Positions 15,687 through 25,245 of a stretch of DNA of 64,000 nt are shown piece by piece. This stretch comes from Silvania confinis (GTDB lineage Bacteria > Pseudomonadota > Gammaproteobacteria > Enterobacterales > Enterobacteriaceae). A program made the translations under genes and the position numbers. The stretch is from assembly GCF_025564085.1 (NCBI RefSeq), contig NZ_JAMGZJ010000069.1, forward strand, positions 107,506-171,505. Reading direction: 5' to 3'. Every line of letters begins with the position of its first letter. Within the stretch, counting starts at the first letter, position 1. The notes beneath the pieces are model-generated. The model searched no databases, was not told the origin of the DNA, and saw nothing but the letters and a program-made list of their open reading frames with translations.

Positions 15687-18209
15687 TTATTGGCAAACTG
15701 CACTCAGTTCGCGATAACCTGTTTTCTTCTGTCCCTCATCCTCCGGGATCTGAATAAGACATTGCTCGTCAGACTGGTCACCCCAGCGAATTACCAGCGT
15801 TTCGCCATGCTCAACGCCGGACACAAATACGTCTCCGTCCGGCCCTACAATGCCATTACTGCGCTCACCGCGGCTGTAAGCCTGCGACCCGACAGGTGGA
15901 AAACTGTTATCCGGCAAGCGACTGTGGATAAGCAGGCTTCCGCCGCTGTAAGTTTCGAAGCGAATGCGGGTTATTGCACCCCGGGTTGGTACCGTTTTCT
16001 TTGTCGCCACTGGCACATCCAGGTCGTCAGGGAAATCATGAGTATTCAGCGTGTAGACATTATTACGGTATGGAATGGCGTTGGGAGCCACAGTATAACC
16101 AAATGGATCAATTCGGTTACCCGTCTGATTTTTCAGACCAACACCCTGCGCATTTTCAGCCTCGATCAGCGTAAACGTTGAACCCAAAGGTTGCGACAGC
16201 GTCAGCCCGCCACTGTGTGCGACAAGGCCACCGGAAAGGTTCAGGCTGCTTTGCTGCGCGTGTTCAGAACTGGCATAGCCGAGCCACAGGTTTCCGGCAT
16301 GCCCTCGATAACCAATGCCCGCGCTTCCTGCGGTACGCTCTGAATCATTCTGTGCCGCCTGCACGCTGTAGCTGAGCCGGTTATCTTCCAGCAACGAACC
16401 ACTAAGCCCGGCAGTGGAGGATACTTTACCCGAACGGTCACTATGAAAATCTGCCGTTGCGTTAGCCGGTTGGCCACTAAAGTTTAGTGGCAACGATAAA
16501 CGCAGGTTCAAACTGCTGTCATTCGCGGTGTAATGGTTACGGGTATTCTGGTAATAAAGGCTCCAGGTGACTTTGCCCAGTACGGAGGATAAACCAGACT
16601 GTACCGTGGTATCCGACCGGCTTCCCTGCCAGTAATTTTGCTTGCTGAAAGTGAAATATAGCTGGCTAAGCTCGCCAATCTGCTGGTTGACTGAGACATC
16701 AAGTCGATCCTTTTTGGTGGCATAATTCGACTGGTAAGTAATGTCTGGCCGGGTGACAATCCATTGTGGATCGCTATTTTCGTCTTCATCCCAATAATAA
16801 CTTTTATAGTGGTCATTATCCCAGCGACGACGCTCCTCCACCGCTTCCTGAAAGTCATAATATCCGGAAGATGAATAGCGGTATCCCCCCACCACGAAAT
16901 CAGTGTGGGAATCAATAAATGATTTAGCATATAAAAAACGCGCGCTGGCACCCTGGCGGCTGTCGCCCCGGGCAAGACGGGTATCGGATAGAGCGAGATC
17001 AAAAGAAACGGCGCCGAGATTGCCCATGTTTTTTCCGAGCCCCGCAGCTACGCTGCTGTAATGTTCGGCGGTAAGTGCGCCAGTGTTCAGGGTGATGGTA
17101 TTGCTCACGCCATAGGAAAGCTGACTTTCAGCAAAAGAAGGAGAATAGCCTTCAGCTCCATCATGATATTTTCCGGCAACCAGCTCATAGTTGTACTGGC
17201 CGTAACGAACCAGGCCGGGAAGGACTGTATAGGGGATGACCAGGTTACTGTGCCGTCCGTCAGCCTCAATAATGGTGACGAGCAAATCACCGCTGCGGCT
17301 GGCCGGAACAATATCGTTAAATTCAAAAGGGCCGGGTGAAACGTTGGTTGAGTAAATCAGGTAGTTGTTTTGCCTGACTTCCACCCGGGCATTACTCTCC
17401 GCCATTCCCCGTACCACCGGCGCATACTGAGACTGGCTGTCGGCGCGCATCATCTGCTCCGAAGCAAGCTGAAGACCACGATAAGGAACGCTGTCGAAAA
17501 CGGTATTTCCGGTGCTGGTCTGGCCGAAAATAAGGCGGCTTTGCAGGGAGGGAAGCGCACGCTCCGCCCAGGAAGCAACGTTCTGCCAGTGGTGCTCCTC
17601 ACCGCTGTTTTTGGTCAGGTTGGACGAAGAGCGCAAGCGCCAGGCACCAAGGTTCAGGCCGCTGTTCAGATAAAGATAGGCATACTGATTATTTTCGCCG
17701 TAGCTTTTTATGTTATTTGCCACGAGATTGTAATTAATAAACGCTGCCGTAACACCTTCATCGTACAGTGTGGCGGGTACAGCTCCACGCGGTTGTTTAT
17801 TCATATAAAGCTGTGGCACCTGGATATCCAGACGATGCTCCGCGATAGTGACATGCATTGAGGCACCGGGGAACTGGCTGGCCAGATCCACGCATTGGCT
17901 CTGCTGTTCTCCGGAAATACCGACCGACCATGCCTGCAGTTGCCCGGTGCTGAGGCAGGGGCGTACCTGGTTGTTTTCCTTGCGCCTCACTAACTCGATA
18001 TCCCGCTGCTCAACAAGCACTTGGTTCACATAGACATCCAGTGCATAAATGCCGGGTATAATGCCGGAATCAGGATCAATGAGATTGATCAGGGTGCCGG
18101 CGTCCACGCCATGAAAAAAAGCGGTGTTATATTCACTTTTCGCTGCACATTCCGCCCCGGGAAGTAACGCTGAGGTCAACGCACAGATTTTTATAAATGA
18201 CCGTTGCAT
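15687..18209 (-). CDS. Fimbrial outer-membrane usher (FimD/PapC family)
   Basis: 840 residues, normal for ushers. After a signal peptide the mature N-terminus carries the family start YNTAFFHGVDAGTLI, then the usher N-domain with VNQVLVEQRDIEL. The middle is a large beta barrel with plug (PYRGLQLASEQMMRADSQ, NGYLIYSTNVSPGPFEFNDI type motif). The C-terminal domains (FPPVGSQAYSRGE, NGIVGPDGDVFVSGV) are present, with a cysteine pair at C-term CLIQIPEDEG and VCQ. It forms the channel that polymerises pilins supplied by the chaperone. Intact and probably functional. Confidence 0.95.
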   Translation of the reverse strand: MQRSFIKICALTSALLPGAECAAKSEYNTAFFHGVDAGTLINLIDPDSGIIPGIYALDVYVNQVLVEQRDIELVRRKENNQVRPCLSTGQLQAWSVGISGEQQSQCVDLASQFPGASMHVTIAEHRLDIQVPQLYMNKQPRGAVPATLYDEGVTAAFINYNLVANNIKSYGENNQYAYLYLNSGLNLGAWRLRSSSNLTKNSGEEHHWQNVASWAERALPSLQSRLIFGQTSTGNTVFDSVPYRGLQLASEQMMRADSQSQYAPVVRGMAESNARVEVRQNNYLIYSTNVSPGPFEFNDIVPASRSGDLLVTIIEADGRHSNLVIPYTVLPGLVRYGQYNYELVAGKYHDGAEGYSPSFAESQLSYGVSNTITLNTGALTAEHYSSVAAGLGKNMGNLGAVSFDLALSDTRLARGDSRQGASARFLYAKSFIDSHTDFVVGGYRYSSSGYYDFQEAVEERRRWDNDHYKSYYWDEDENSDPQWIVTRPDITYQSNYATKKDRLDVSVNQQIGELSQLYFTFSKQNYWQGSRSDTTVQSGLSSVLGKVTWSLYYQNTRNHYTANDSSLNLRLSLPLNFSGQPANATADFHSDRSGKVSSTAGLSGSLLEDNRLSYSVQAAQNDSERTAGSAGIGYRGHAGNLWLGYASSEHAQQSSLNLSGGLVAHSGGLTLSQPLGSTFTLIEAENAQGVGLKNQTGNRIDPFGYTVAPNAIPYRNNVYTLNTHDFPDDLDVPVATKKTVPTRGAITRIRFETYSGGSLLIHSRLPDNSFPPVGSQAYSRGERSNGIVGPDGDVFVSGVEHGETLVIRWGDQSDEQCLIQIPEDEGQKKTGYRELSAVCQ

Positions 18210-18250
18210 AATGACACATCCCTGACATTATTTTAATCGGTGCCGAAGTG

Positions 18251-18910
18251 TTAATCCATTTTAACTTCCGCAATCCCGCCATGATCGTTAATATATGTCA
18301 ACCCGACCACTTTCGAGCCTTTTGAAAAATTAATCGTCTGAACGCTAAACGGTGAAATCATTGTTGCAGGTATGCGTTTCTCAAGCCCTTGCACGTTGCG
18401 AAGAACTAACTGATTAAGGCTGACATGTAAAGGCCCGTTATTATTAATGACCAGTGCGTCGTTAAACTTTTTAATTTTTAGCTTATCAACTTCACCTGCA
18501 AGTGTTGTTTTCAGCGCTACCGGACGATAAAAGAGTTTCAGTCGGGTGCGCACGGCCAATTGCATCACGTTTGGCTCACTGGCGCGCGGGGGTATTTCCT
18601 GCACATTTATCCAGATAACACTCTCTCTGTCCGTCGGAAGTCCGGTGCCTGAATAAATAGACCGCAGCACTGTCGACTGATCAGGAAGAAGTTTAAGTAA
18701 GGGCGGGGTTACCACCATTGTTTTATTACGGTTGCCGTCATCAGCATCAAGCCATGTCTGCACGATATAATTTTTCTTCGCTACATTATGAATGGTGAGC
18801 GAGGCAGACTTATGTTCTCCCGGGTAAATAACCCGGGAGCTTTCTATCTGAACCGCAGCAAAAACATCTGTCGCGAATAACGATAATATAAATACCATAA
18901 GCAATTTCAT
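18251..18910 (-). CDS. Periplasmic fimbrial chaperone (PapD-like)
   Basis: 219 residues with a signal peptide ending DVFA. Conserved chaperone strands are visible: VQIESSRVIYPGEHKSASLTIHN at the start, the arginine of strand A1 (SSRVIY), FYRP in the G1 strand, with the short F1-G1 loop of FGS chaperones, and the second domain ending SKVVGLTYINDHGGIAEVKM. It donates a beta strand to pilins and delivers them to the usher. It lies between pilin and usher with about 41 bases on each side, in one operon. Confidence 0.93.
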   Translation of the reverse strand: MKLLMVFILSLFATDVFAAVQIESSRVIYPGEHKSASLTIHNVAKKNYIVQTWLDADDGNRNKTMVVTPPLLKLLPDQSTVLRSIYSGTGLPTDRESVIWINVQEIPPRASEPNVMQLAVRTRLKLFYRPVALKTTLAGEVDKLKIKKFNDALVINNNGPLHVSLNQLVLRNVQGLEKRIPATMISPFSVQTINFSKGSKVVGLTYINDHGGIAEVKMD

Positions 18911-18952
18911 ATATCACCTGAGAAGTGCAGGCCTTGAATGGCCTGCATGGAT

Positions 18953-19495
18953 TTATTTCTGAATAATAGTAAAGGTGGCCGTAGCGTTGGCTACCCCGGC
19001 TGTCAGATTGTCTGTATCGAAAGCATAATAATGTGCTTTCAAATAAAATGTCCCGGATTCGTTTTCCTTTGTTATGTTTACGCTGGCGTCATGAACAGTA
19101 TCGAGTTGTTTCGATAAAGTGACAGGATTATCAGCAATGTCCGTCACTTTAATTCCCACCCCTTGAGCAACACCATCGCCACCTGCCTCATCAAGGGCTA
19201 AAACGTTTTCCTGGCCTGAAGGGCTGGTACCATCCAGCACCAGATAATAAGTACCTATCTTACAGCCCTGCAGGGTGATGGCAAAACCTACGGCCGGGCC
19301 GTTTATGTCATTTTCCAATCTTTCAACAGGGACCGTCCCCATAGGGACGTTGATCTCGGCATTGTCACCATTGCTTACCATACAACTCGAAGTGCCGATA
19401 TTACCCATAAATTTAAGTGTACCGTCTGCTGCCAGAACAGAGGTGGAGGAAAGCCCTAGCATTAATATAGCAAGGTAAAGAGATTTGATTTTCAT
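18953..19495 (-). CDS. Major fimbrial subunit (FimA-type pilin)
   Basis: 180 residues from the ATG at 19495, which follows AAGGAG. A signal peptide (LYLAILMLGLSSTSVLA) is followed by a donor strand and pilin fold, with a disulfide pair (GTSSCMVS and TLQGCKIG) and a terminal TATFTIIQK beta-zipper. First gene of the operon, so it should be the most abundant product. The 230 bases upstream are AT-rich and likely hold the promoter. I saw no invertible repeat of a phase switch. Confidence 0.92.
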   Translation of the reverse strand: MKIKSLYLAILMLGLSSTSVLAADGTLKFMGNIGTSSCMVSNGDNAEINVPMGTVPVERLENDINGPAVGFAITLQGCKIGTYYLVLDGTSPSGQENVLALDEAGGDGVAQGVGIKVTDIADNPVTLSKQLDTVHDASVNITKENESGTFYLKAHYYAFDTDNLTAGVANATATFTIIQK

Positions 19496-20422
19496 AGACA
19501 ACTCCTTCTGTGAATAAAATAGAATTTTTTCTTAAATAAATGGATGAATACAAAGAGTGTTTTTAGCTAATTAAGCGCATCTGTTAATACATACTGTTTT
19601 CACATCTTATTTCTCATATTATAAAAACATGAGAGTCTGTATCTACCTTCCTTACTCTGCAGATGCATTATCTTGCCAGAATCATCTAAGATGCAATTAA
19701 GAAGGGTCCGTCTGTGTACGCGATAAATCCCAGGTTAAATTAATGGAAAAAAATTAGACGGGAGAATTCCCTTATTAATCACGTGGTTAAGATTGTCGCG
19801 TCGAGATTCTTTTGTTTTCTGAGTTAACTGATTAGTCTGGCTTTTATGATCTTGCTCATCTTTCAGTGCGACAATACTCAATTTCTGAGCCTGCATTTTC
19901 AGGCGGCAATAAGAAACCTGACCCTCTTCTTCTTCACTGTCATGTTGAAGGACTTCTTGATGGCTCAACAGGGTCAGGGATTTTTAAAATTACTGGTAGT
20001 AATATGCTTATTTACCGTCGATTCATGCCATACAACGCAGCGCCTTAATTCCCTTCATATCGGTCAGCGTGCACGTATCGAAGATACTTTCCGCAAGGTC
20101 CACCATCGTCATAGGATTTTCTGGACCGGGTCAGTCAGATGACTTTAGGTAGTATGAAGGGGGCCGCTTGCAAACGGGAAATATCCTACGCCAAGCCTGT
20201 TTTTTAAGTAGACATGGTAGGCAGCTTCGAACGAGTAACGGAAGTTCACTCTTACTCCTTCAGTTGAAGGACGAATCATTAGCACTATCGTGCTGTCACC
20301 CACTCAACTTTGCTATAGGGTGACCAGAGAAACTTAAGCAAAAGTATTTGAGCCAGGGTTTTCCCGCCGTAAGACGCAATACCAGGCATATGGTCTTCAG
20401 TCTCGGATTCAAGCTCACTGAC
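19496..20422. other. AT-rich intergenic region, no supported gene
   Basis: About 930 bases upstream of the fimbrial operon. The part nearest the pilin gene is AT-rich and suits a promoter with upstream regulator or H-NS sites. Open frames of up to about 98 codons exist on both strands near 19735-20142, but they lack ribosome sites and recognisable families. A segment around 20048-20120 looks like decayed coding DNA of unknown origin. Confidence 0.5.
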
Positions 20423-20881
20423 TTATTTATCGACCGTCAGCGGTACTTCTTCCATGCTTGCGCCACCGTTCAGCCGGAATGTGATAGTGATAATTTTCGG
20501 CAATAAAGTGGGGTTCATGCCACACCACTTTTTCATTGCACGGATCGTTTCTTTCTCAAACACATCGGCTGGCTGCGCTGATACGATTTTGATGTTTTCC
20601 GCGCACCCTTTTGTATTCACAGTGTATGAAGCCCTTACAACCCCCTCAATCCGGCCAGCCTGTGCTTTTGCAGGATAATAGGGCTGGTTCTGGGTAGCGG
20701 ATTTACCTGCCTTTATGTCTCCAGGAGTATCTGTATGTACATAATGCGTACCATGCGGCGCAGATGTACGATTGTATTCAGTAGTAAGCTGCAATTGCGC
20801 GGCGTAATACCGGGCAAAAATAAGAATGCCGCCATTTCGTACTTGCGATGTAGAGCACGCTTGTTGCAACAAGCAATACAT
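20423..20881 (-). CDS. TonB-C-terminal-domain protein
   Basis: About 152 residues; the start is uncertain (ATG at 20881 with GGAG rather far upstream). The C-terminal half is a TonB/TolA-type domain: PYYPAKAQAGRIEGVVRASY, then NTKGCAENIKIVSAQPADVFEKETIRAMKKW and a final ITITFRLNGG. This is the pattern of periplasmic 'energy transducer TonB' domains without the usual N-terminal membrane anchor and Pro-rich spacer. The N-terminus, with LLQQACSTS, is a poor lipobox. It may be a stand-alone periplasmic TonB-like domain or a truncated gene. No receptor gene is adjacent. Confidence 0.65.
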   Translation of the reverse strand: MYCLLQQACSTSQVRNGGILIFARYYAAQLQLTTEYNRTSAPHGTHYVHTDTPGDIKAGKSATQNQPYYPAKAQAGRIEGVVRASYTVNTKGCAENIKIVSAQPADVFEKETIRAMKKWCGMNPTLLPKIITITFRLNGGASMEEVPLTVDK

Positions 20882-21020
20882 CAATTACACGTCCGCTCCT
20901 GGCAAGATCCCCACATCAAACACCCATAAATGCCCCCTTCCCGATAAAAAACCCACAATTTCTGCCCAACACCAAAACTGTCAGTGATACAGTGACATGC
21001 CAATATTTCAGAGGCTTATC

Positions 21021-21245
21021 ATGATGAAAATTGTTTTTGTCCCTGCGCTGATCGTCGTCCTTATAGATAAAGAACAGGAAGCGGGACGGGAATTGACCCG
21101 GGAAGAGGTTGAGTCGATCCGCGATGGCGCTACAGCCATCCGTCTGCCGCACGAGGCAGCAGAGGATATGATCAGAGAGCGTGGCTACCGTGATATTGAT
21201 CCGGAGAATGTCTGGAACGAGTGGCAGGCGTATAAAGCAAACTGA
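21021..21245 (+). CDS. Small conserved-looking cytosolic protein, unknown function
   Basis: 74 residues from the ATG at 21021, with GAGG at a six-base spacing. The sequence starts with a short hydrophobic strand (KIVFVPALIVVLID). It continues with a charged helical part (ELTREEVESIRDGATAIRL and MIRERGYRDIDPENVWNEWQ). The look is of a compact alpha/beta protein rather than a membrane one. It is 59 bases ahead of a GNAT acetyltransferase in the same direction and may share its mRNA. I do not recognise the family. Confidence 0.6.
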   Translation: MMKIVFVPALIVVLIDKEQEAGRELTREEVESIRDGATAIRLPHEAAEDMIRERGYRDIDPENVWNEWQAYKAN

Positions 21246-21304
21246 TTCTCATCAGGAACACTCTGACAGGATAATCGGGTTATTAAGCTTAGGGAGACAT
21301 TCGC

Positions 21305-21751
21305 ATGAAGATAATCATAAGACCTGCGGCGATCGACGATGTCGAGGCTATCTTCGATGTCAGGACATCGGTAACGGAAAATCATCTCAGCCGTGAGGAG
21401 ATGCGTCAGATGGGGATCACGGAGAGCGTCGTTGGCGCGATGATCCAACATACCCCTTGCGCCTGGGTGGCGACTGATGGTGCCAGCATTGTCGGTTTTT
21501 CCATGATTTTGCCCGATGAAGGCTGCCTTTTTGCCGCCTTTGTGCTTCCCGCATATCAAAGCAGAGGGATAGGACGGGCGCTGGTGACGACGGCTGAGGC
21601 AGAATTATTCAAACATCACGTCACCCTCTGGCTGGAAACGGCAAAAAACAGCCGGGCTGAGATGTTTTATACCCGGCTCGGCTGGGGTAACAAAAAGGAA
21701 ATTGATAAGCGCGATATCCGATTAGAAAAAAGCCAAAATAACGCGCGATAG
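21305..21751 (+). CDS. GNAT-family N-acetyltransferase
   Basis: 148 residues. The acetyl-CoA pyrophosphate loop is intact as QSRGIGRAL (85-93), preceded by the core strand LFAAFVLPAY. The C-terminal LWLETAKNSRAEMFYTRLGW gives the typical motif B with the tyrosine near the active site. It transfers acetyl from acetyl-CoA to an amine; the substrate is unknown. GGGAGA precedes the ATG. It ends 13 bases before the converging FadL-like gene, so it borders the GC-rich envelope cluster. Confidence 0.88.
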   Translation: MKIIIRPAAIDDVEAIFDVRTSVTENHLSREEMRQMGITESVVGAMIQHTPCAWVATDGASIVGFSMILPDEGCLFAAFVLPAYQSRGIGRALVTTAEAELFKHHVTLWLETAKNSRAEMFYTRLGWGNKKEIDKRDIRLEKSQNNAR

Positions 21752-21764
21752 ACATGCTTATGGT

Positions 21765-22949
21765 TTAAAACTGATAGCTATAGTTCACGCTGGCAAACCA
21801 CAGATAAGGATTATCGTAGCTGCCCTTTAACAGTTCCGGCGACTGCACGCGGGACGATTGCATATGCAGATACGACACCGCGAAGCCGACGTTACTTTGC
21901 GGCGTCACCTGATATTGCGCCCCGGTGGCAAAGCGCCACTCATCCCCGGTCGGTAAAGAGAGCGCGATGTCGCTCTGCGATTCATAAATCGAACTGTCGA
22001 ACGCCACCCCGGCATTCACCCGCCACTGCTCTGTCGGGCGATACTGCACCCCCAACGCCGTATGCCAGGTGTCTTTGAGGCGGTTGGTTTTATCGAGATC
22101 CTGCCCGACCACCGAGATTTGTGGGCTGCCAAACTGACTCCAGTCCTGCCAGCCAAGATCGCCCATCACCGACCACTGTTTATTGAGGTCGTGCACCAGG
22201 CTGAGCATGATTTGCTGCGGGGCCTGCACCTGCGCCGTTATCGGCAGATCGTATTCGACGTTCGGCAAATTCGGGAAGCGCGCTTTGGCATCAATATTAA
22301 AGTCATATTTGGTTCTGCTGTTCCAGGTTAATCCCGCCCGGGTCTGGTCTGTCAGTTCCATCAGTAAACCCAGCCGATAGCTCATCGCCCAGTCGTGATC
22401 TTTTTCGGTTTTATCATCCCCGTCGACGTTGCGGGTGAGTGAAAAGAGACCGTAGTTAACGTTGACCGACCCACCCAGCGAGACTTTATCGCTCAGCTTA
22501 TACGCCAGCGACGGACTTAAGGTCAGAGCCACCATCGCGCTTTTCTTCAGCAGCCGATCCCCGGCCCAGTTCCCGTAGTCGGTTGCCAGGCCATAGTTAC
22601 CGTACATCCCGATACCGGCATAAAAATCATCATTCAGCTTTTGCGCGTAAAAGCCGCTGGCGTTCGGGAACAGGTTCATGATGTTGCCGGGGCTTCGGCG
22701 GCCAGACTCATCAAGCTGATAAGGGATATCCCCGTCCATCACCTGCAATCCGCCGGTAAACATGTGGTCGGGAAGACGGGTCATCCCGGCCGGGTTGGTG
22801 ACAATGGTCGAGGCATCCTGGGCGCGCGCCGCCTGCCCCGCCCCGGCCAGCCCGGTATCTTCGGTGCCGATTTCATAAAAATAGAGCCCGCTGGCCCAGC
22901 TTGTGGGGGATAAAAACAGACCGAGACAAACCAGTGTAGATTTATTCAT
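21765..22949 (-). CDS. FadL/OmpP1-family outer-membrane channel
   Basis: 394 residues from an ATG at 22949 behind CAGGTGGC. After the signal peptide the mature start SGLYFYEIGTEDTGLAGAGQAARAQDASTIVTNPAGM is the classic FadL/TodX N-terminal hatch, with the NPAGMTRLP motif. A 14-strand barrel follows, ending in YLWFASVNYSYQF with terminal Phe. FadL proteins move hydrophobic compounds across the outer membrane by lateral diffusion. Last gene of the unit beginning with the giant autotransporter. With an alkylsulfatase nearby, an amphipathic or hydrophobic substrate is a reasonable inference. Confidence 0.88.
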   Translation of the reverse strand: MNKSTLVCLGLFLSPTSWASGLYFYEIGTEDTGLAGAGQAARAQDASTIVTNPAGMTRLPDHMFTGGLQVMDGDIPYQLDESGRRSPGNIMNLFPNASGFYAQKLNDDFYAGIGMYGNYGLATDYGNWAGDRLLKKSAMVALTLSPSLAYKLSDKVSLGGSVNVNYGLFSLTRNVDGDDKTEKDHDWAMSYRLGLLMELTDQTRAGLTWNSRTKYDFNIDAKARFPNLPNVEYDLPITAQVQAPQQIMLSLVHDLNKQWSVMGDLGWQDWSQFGSPQISVVGQDLDKTNRLKDTWHTALGVQYRPTEQWRVNAGVAFDSSIYESQSDIALSLPTGDEWRFATGAQYQVTPQSNVGFAVSYLHMQSSRVQSPELLKGSYDNPYLWFASVNYSYQF

Positions 22950-23007
22950 TTGCCACCTGCTTGTTTGCGTTATTGATATCGTGCGCACACCGCTGCGCTG
23001 AAATTAG

Positions 23008-24114
23008 CTATTTCTGAAACCGACTCAGTTGGGTTTTATCCGCCTCCTCGGCTTGGGTTGCCAGAGCCTGAAACTGAGACGGACCGTAAAATGTTTTCGG
23101 TGGCGGAAGGGATTGCATCGACGCCCCCGGATAAATTTGCAGCTCGCCGAGACGCGCCAGCTGATACCCCGCCACCACGCTCGGCATCGTGAGCATGGTC
23201 GGCGGCGTTTTTTCGTAAGCCACCGGGGTCGGTAAGCGATTGTGGTCGAGGTTATAGTTGCGCTTCAGCACCAGAAATTTATCCGGCACCCGGCGCTTGC
23301 TGTTCCACCAGTCGCCGTCCAGCTCGCGAAACTTGCGTTCGGTTTCGCTGCGGGTCGCCACCCCCAGCTGCAGCAGCGCACGATGCAGTTCCACGTCCAT
23401 CGCCGCGTTATAGGCCTCTGTGGTTCCGGCCTTTCCCTGCAAGATCACGTTGATCGCGAGCCGCGCGCCTAACAGGTTGGAATACAAATCTTCCGGCGAA
23501 AAGGCAGAAATCTCTTCAGAAAATCCGGGAACCGACTGGAAACCGTACCACTGGGCGATCTCATGCCACTGGGCCAGCTGAAATGCCAGATACCCCGCCA
23601 GCCAGGCCGTCAGGCTGTAGCGTTCGGGCATGGAGGACGGCGGCGTAAACGCATGAAGCTGGATCCTGCGCACCCCCAACTCTTCGCTGTAGAAATAACG
23701 TCCGTGCTGGCCCAATTCCGGCAGCAGCCGGGAGAAGAGATACAGGGTGTTATCAGCGGTATCGCGCACGTGGGCAATATCAATAAACCCACCGCGCTGG
23801 GTATAGATCAGGCCGTCTTTTTCGTCGCTGAGCCCGACGATATTTTTCACCGCCCCCAGCGCGCTGTCGTTGTAGTGGTGATGGCCCAGCGTCTCGAGGG
23901 TGAGGACGTTACCAATCTGATACACCGGGATCGGCACCCCCACGGCGCGGACGTGCAGGTCATAGCCGAACGCGCAGCACGGGCGTAACGACTCCGGTGG
24001 CGCAAGCTGACTGACGACCGGGTACACCTTGCCCGCGTGCCTGATGGGGAACAGATCCGCATCCGCGCAGGCAAAACCCGCCACCAGCCATAACAGCATC
24101 AATCCTTTTCCCAT
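23008..24114 (-). CDS. Exported DUF4056-like protein
   Basis: 368 residues, starting directly after the stop of the upstream barrel gene (no gap), so surely co-transcribed. A short signal peptide (LMLLWLVAGFACADA) precedes a soluble domain with CCAFGYDLHVRAVGVPIP, a GHHHYN element and GGFIDIAHVRDTADNTLYLFSRL. The pattern recalls the DUF4056 family as I remember it; the match is by eye. The HHH cluster, the adjacent cysteines and ARD-type residues could form a metal site or active site. Probably periplasmic and perhaps an enzyme, function unknown. Confidence 0.7.
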   Translation of the reverse strand: MGKGLMLLWLVAGFACADADLFPIRHAGKVYPVVSQLAPPESLRPCCAFGYDLHVRAVGVPIPVYQIGNVLTLETLGHHHYNDSALGAVKNIVGLSDEKDGLIYTQRGGFIDIAHVRDTADNTLYLFSRLLPELGQHGRYFYSEELGVRRIQLHAFTPPSSMPERYSLTAWLAGYLAFQLAQWHEIAQWYGFQSVPGFSEEISAFSPEDLYSNLLGARLAINVILQGKAGTTEAYNAAMDVELHRALLQLGVATRSETERKFRELDGDWWNSKRRVPDKFLVLKRNYNLDHNRLPTPVAYEKTPPTMLTMPSVVAGYQLARLGELQIYPGASMQSLPPPKTFYGPSQFQALATQAEEADKTQLSRFQK

Positions 24115-25245
24115 TCAGAACGCCTCCGCCACCTGAAAATAAAATCCTGCACTCTCTTTGCCAAACCCCAGATCCAGACGCACGTTCATCGCCGGTTTCA
24201 CTTCAAAGCGGTATCCCACCCCAGCGGTGGGCAACAGGGGATGATCGTTAAGCGCGCGGAGGTTCTGCCCCAGCGCACCTGCCCCCAGCCACAGCACGTA
24301 TCCGTGCCGCCAGTTCAGCTTGCGACGGTACTCCACCTGCCCACTGACCACGTCGTTATCCCGGTAGCGGCCCTGATAGTAGCCGCGCATCCGCCGATCG
24401 TCCCCGGCCATCGACAGCCGATCCCAGGGCACATCGCCCCGGGTAAAGCGGCCCCACAGGTCAAAGGCCAGCACCGTTTTTTCGTTCAGCGAATGGTAAT
24501 AGTCGTACTGCAGTTCGGTGGCGTTGAAATGGCTGTCTGAGCCCACCGCCGGGTCGAACCAGGTGTATTCCACTTTAAAAAAATGCCCACGACTGGCACG
24601 GGTGATCACGTCCCGGGAGTCGTAATGCAGGCTGACGCTGGGCCCCGATGCCAGAGGCGAGGTCCCGGCGTGATAACGGCTAAATTTGTCGTCAGCTCGC
24701 GGGTCGTCGACATCCGCCTGCAGGGTAGACACATCCCAGCCCGCCCCGAGATACACGTCGGGTGCTATCTCCCGTAGCACCACCGGATGCACACGAACAG
24801 CATTGCTGGTGTACTCCTGTTCATTGCCCTGCGCCGCGTCGTAGCCAATCCCCCAGAATCCGGTCGGCACCCGGTTCACCGATCCGTCGATGAACAGCCG
24901 CCAGCGGTCGTCGGTAAAAAACGTATAACTGCTTAACCCCAACCCTAACGCACCGCTGGAACTGACATAGCCGGTAAACGACAGCGACGAGTTCTGGGTA
25001 GTGGTGTCATTGGGGTCGATCCGGTAAATCCCCGCCACCGCCATACCCAGGCCCAGCCGCAGCTCCGGGGTATAAAACGGCCCCGGCAGCACGCTCCAGT
25101 TAATGCCTTTCTGCGGATCGTACTGGTTATCCGCGCCCAACCCGGAGAGCAAGTGATCCACGGATTGCCGGTCCAGCAGCGTCGCCGCCGAAGGCCACGC
25201 CGTCAGCGTCAGGGACAGTGCCAGCACCACGCGGCAGGCCGTCAT
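24115..25245 (-). CDS. Omp85-type outer-membrane barrel without POTRA domains
   Basis: 376 residues with a signal peptide. The last 300 residues are a BamA/surface-antigen (D15) barrel. The hallmark MRGYYQGRYRDNDVVSGQVEYR, the Omp85 lid-loop motif RGY..GRYRD, is present and the chain ends in FYFQVAEAF with terminal Phe. Only about 60 residues separate the signal peptide from the barrel, so the periplasmic POTRA domains of BamA/TamA are absent. Barrel-only Omp85 proteins are poorly understood; transport or a structural role is possible. It starts with a TGATG overlap with the upstream gene. A second such barrel lies at 26212. Confidence 0.83.
   Translation of the reverse strand: MTACRVVLALSLTLTAWPSAATLLDRQSVDHLLSGLGADNQYDPQKGINWSVLPGPFYTPELRLGLGMAVAGIYRIDPNDTTTQNSSLSFTGYVSSSGALGLGLSSYTFFTDDRWRLFIDGSVNRVPTGFWGIGYDAAQGNEQEYTSNAVRVHPVVLREIAPDVYLGAGWDVSTLQADVDDPRADDKFSRYHAGTSPLASGPSVSLHYDSRDVITRASRGHFFKVEYTWFDPAVGSDSHFNATELQYDYYHSLNEKTVLAFDLWGRFTRGDVPWDRLSMAGDDRRMRGYYQGRYRDNDVVSGQVEYRRKLNWRHGYVLWLGAGALGQNLRALNDHPLLPTAGVGYRFEVKPAMNVRLDLGFGKESAGFYFQVAEAF

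Noticed and set aside
19496..19740. Possible phase-variable fim switch
   Set aside because: No paired inverted repeats around the promoter and no recombinase gene nearby.
19735..20142. Overlapping small frames on both strands upstream of the fimbrial operon
   Set aside because: No start signals, no family, and unlikely composition; treated as intergenic.
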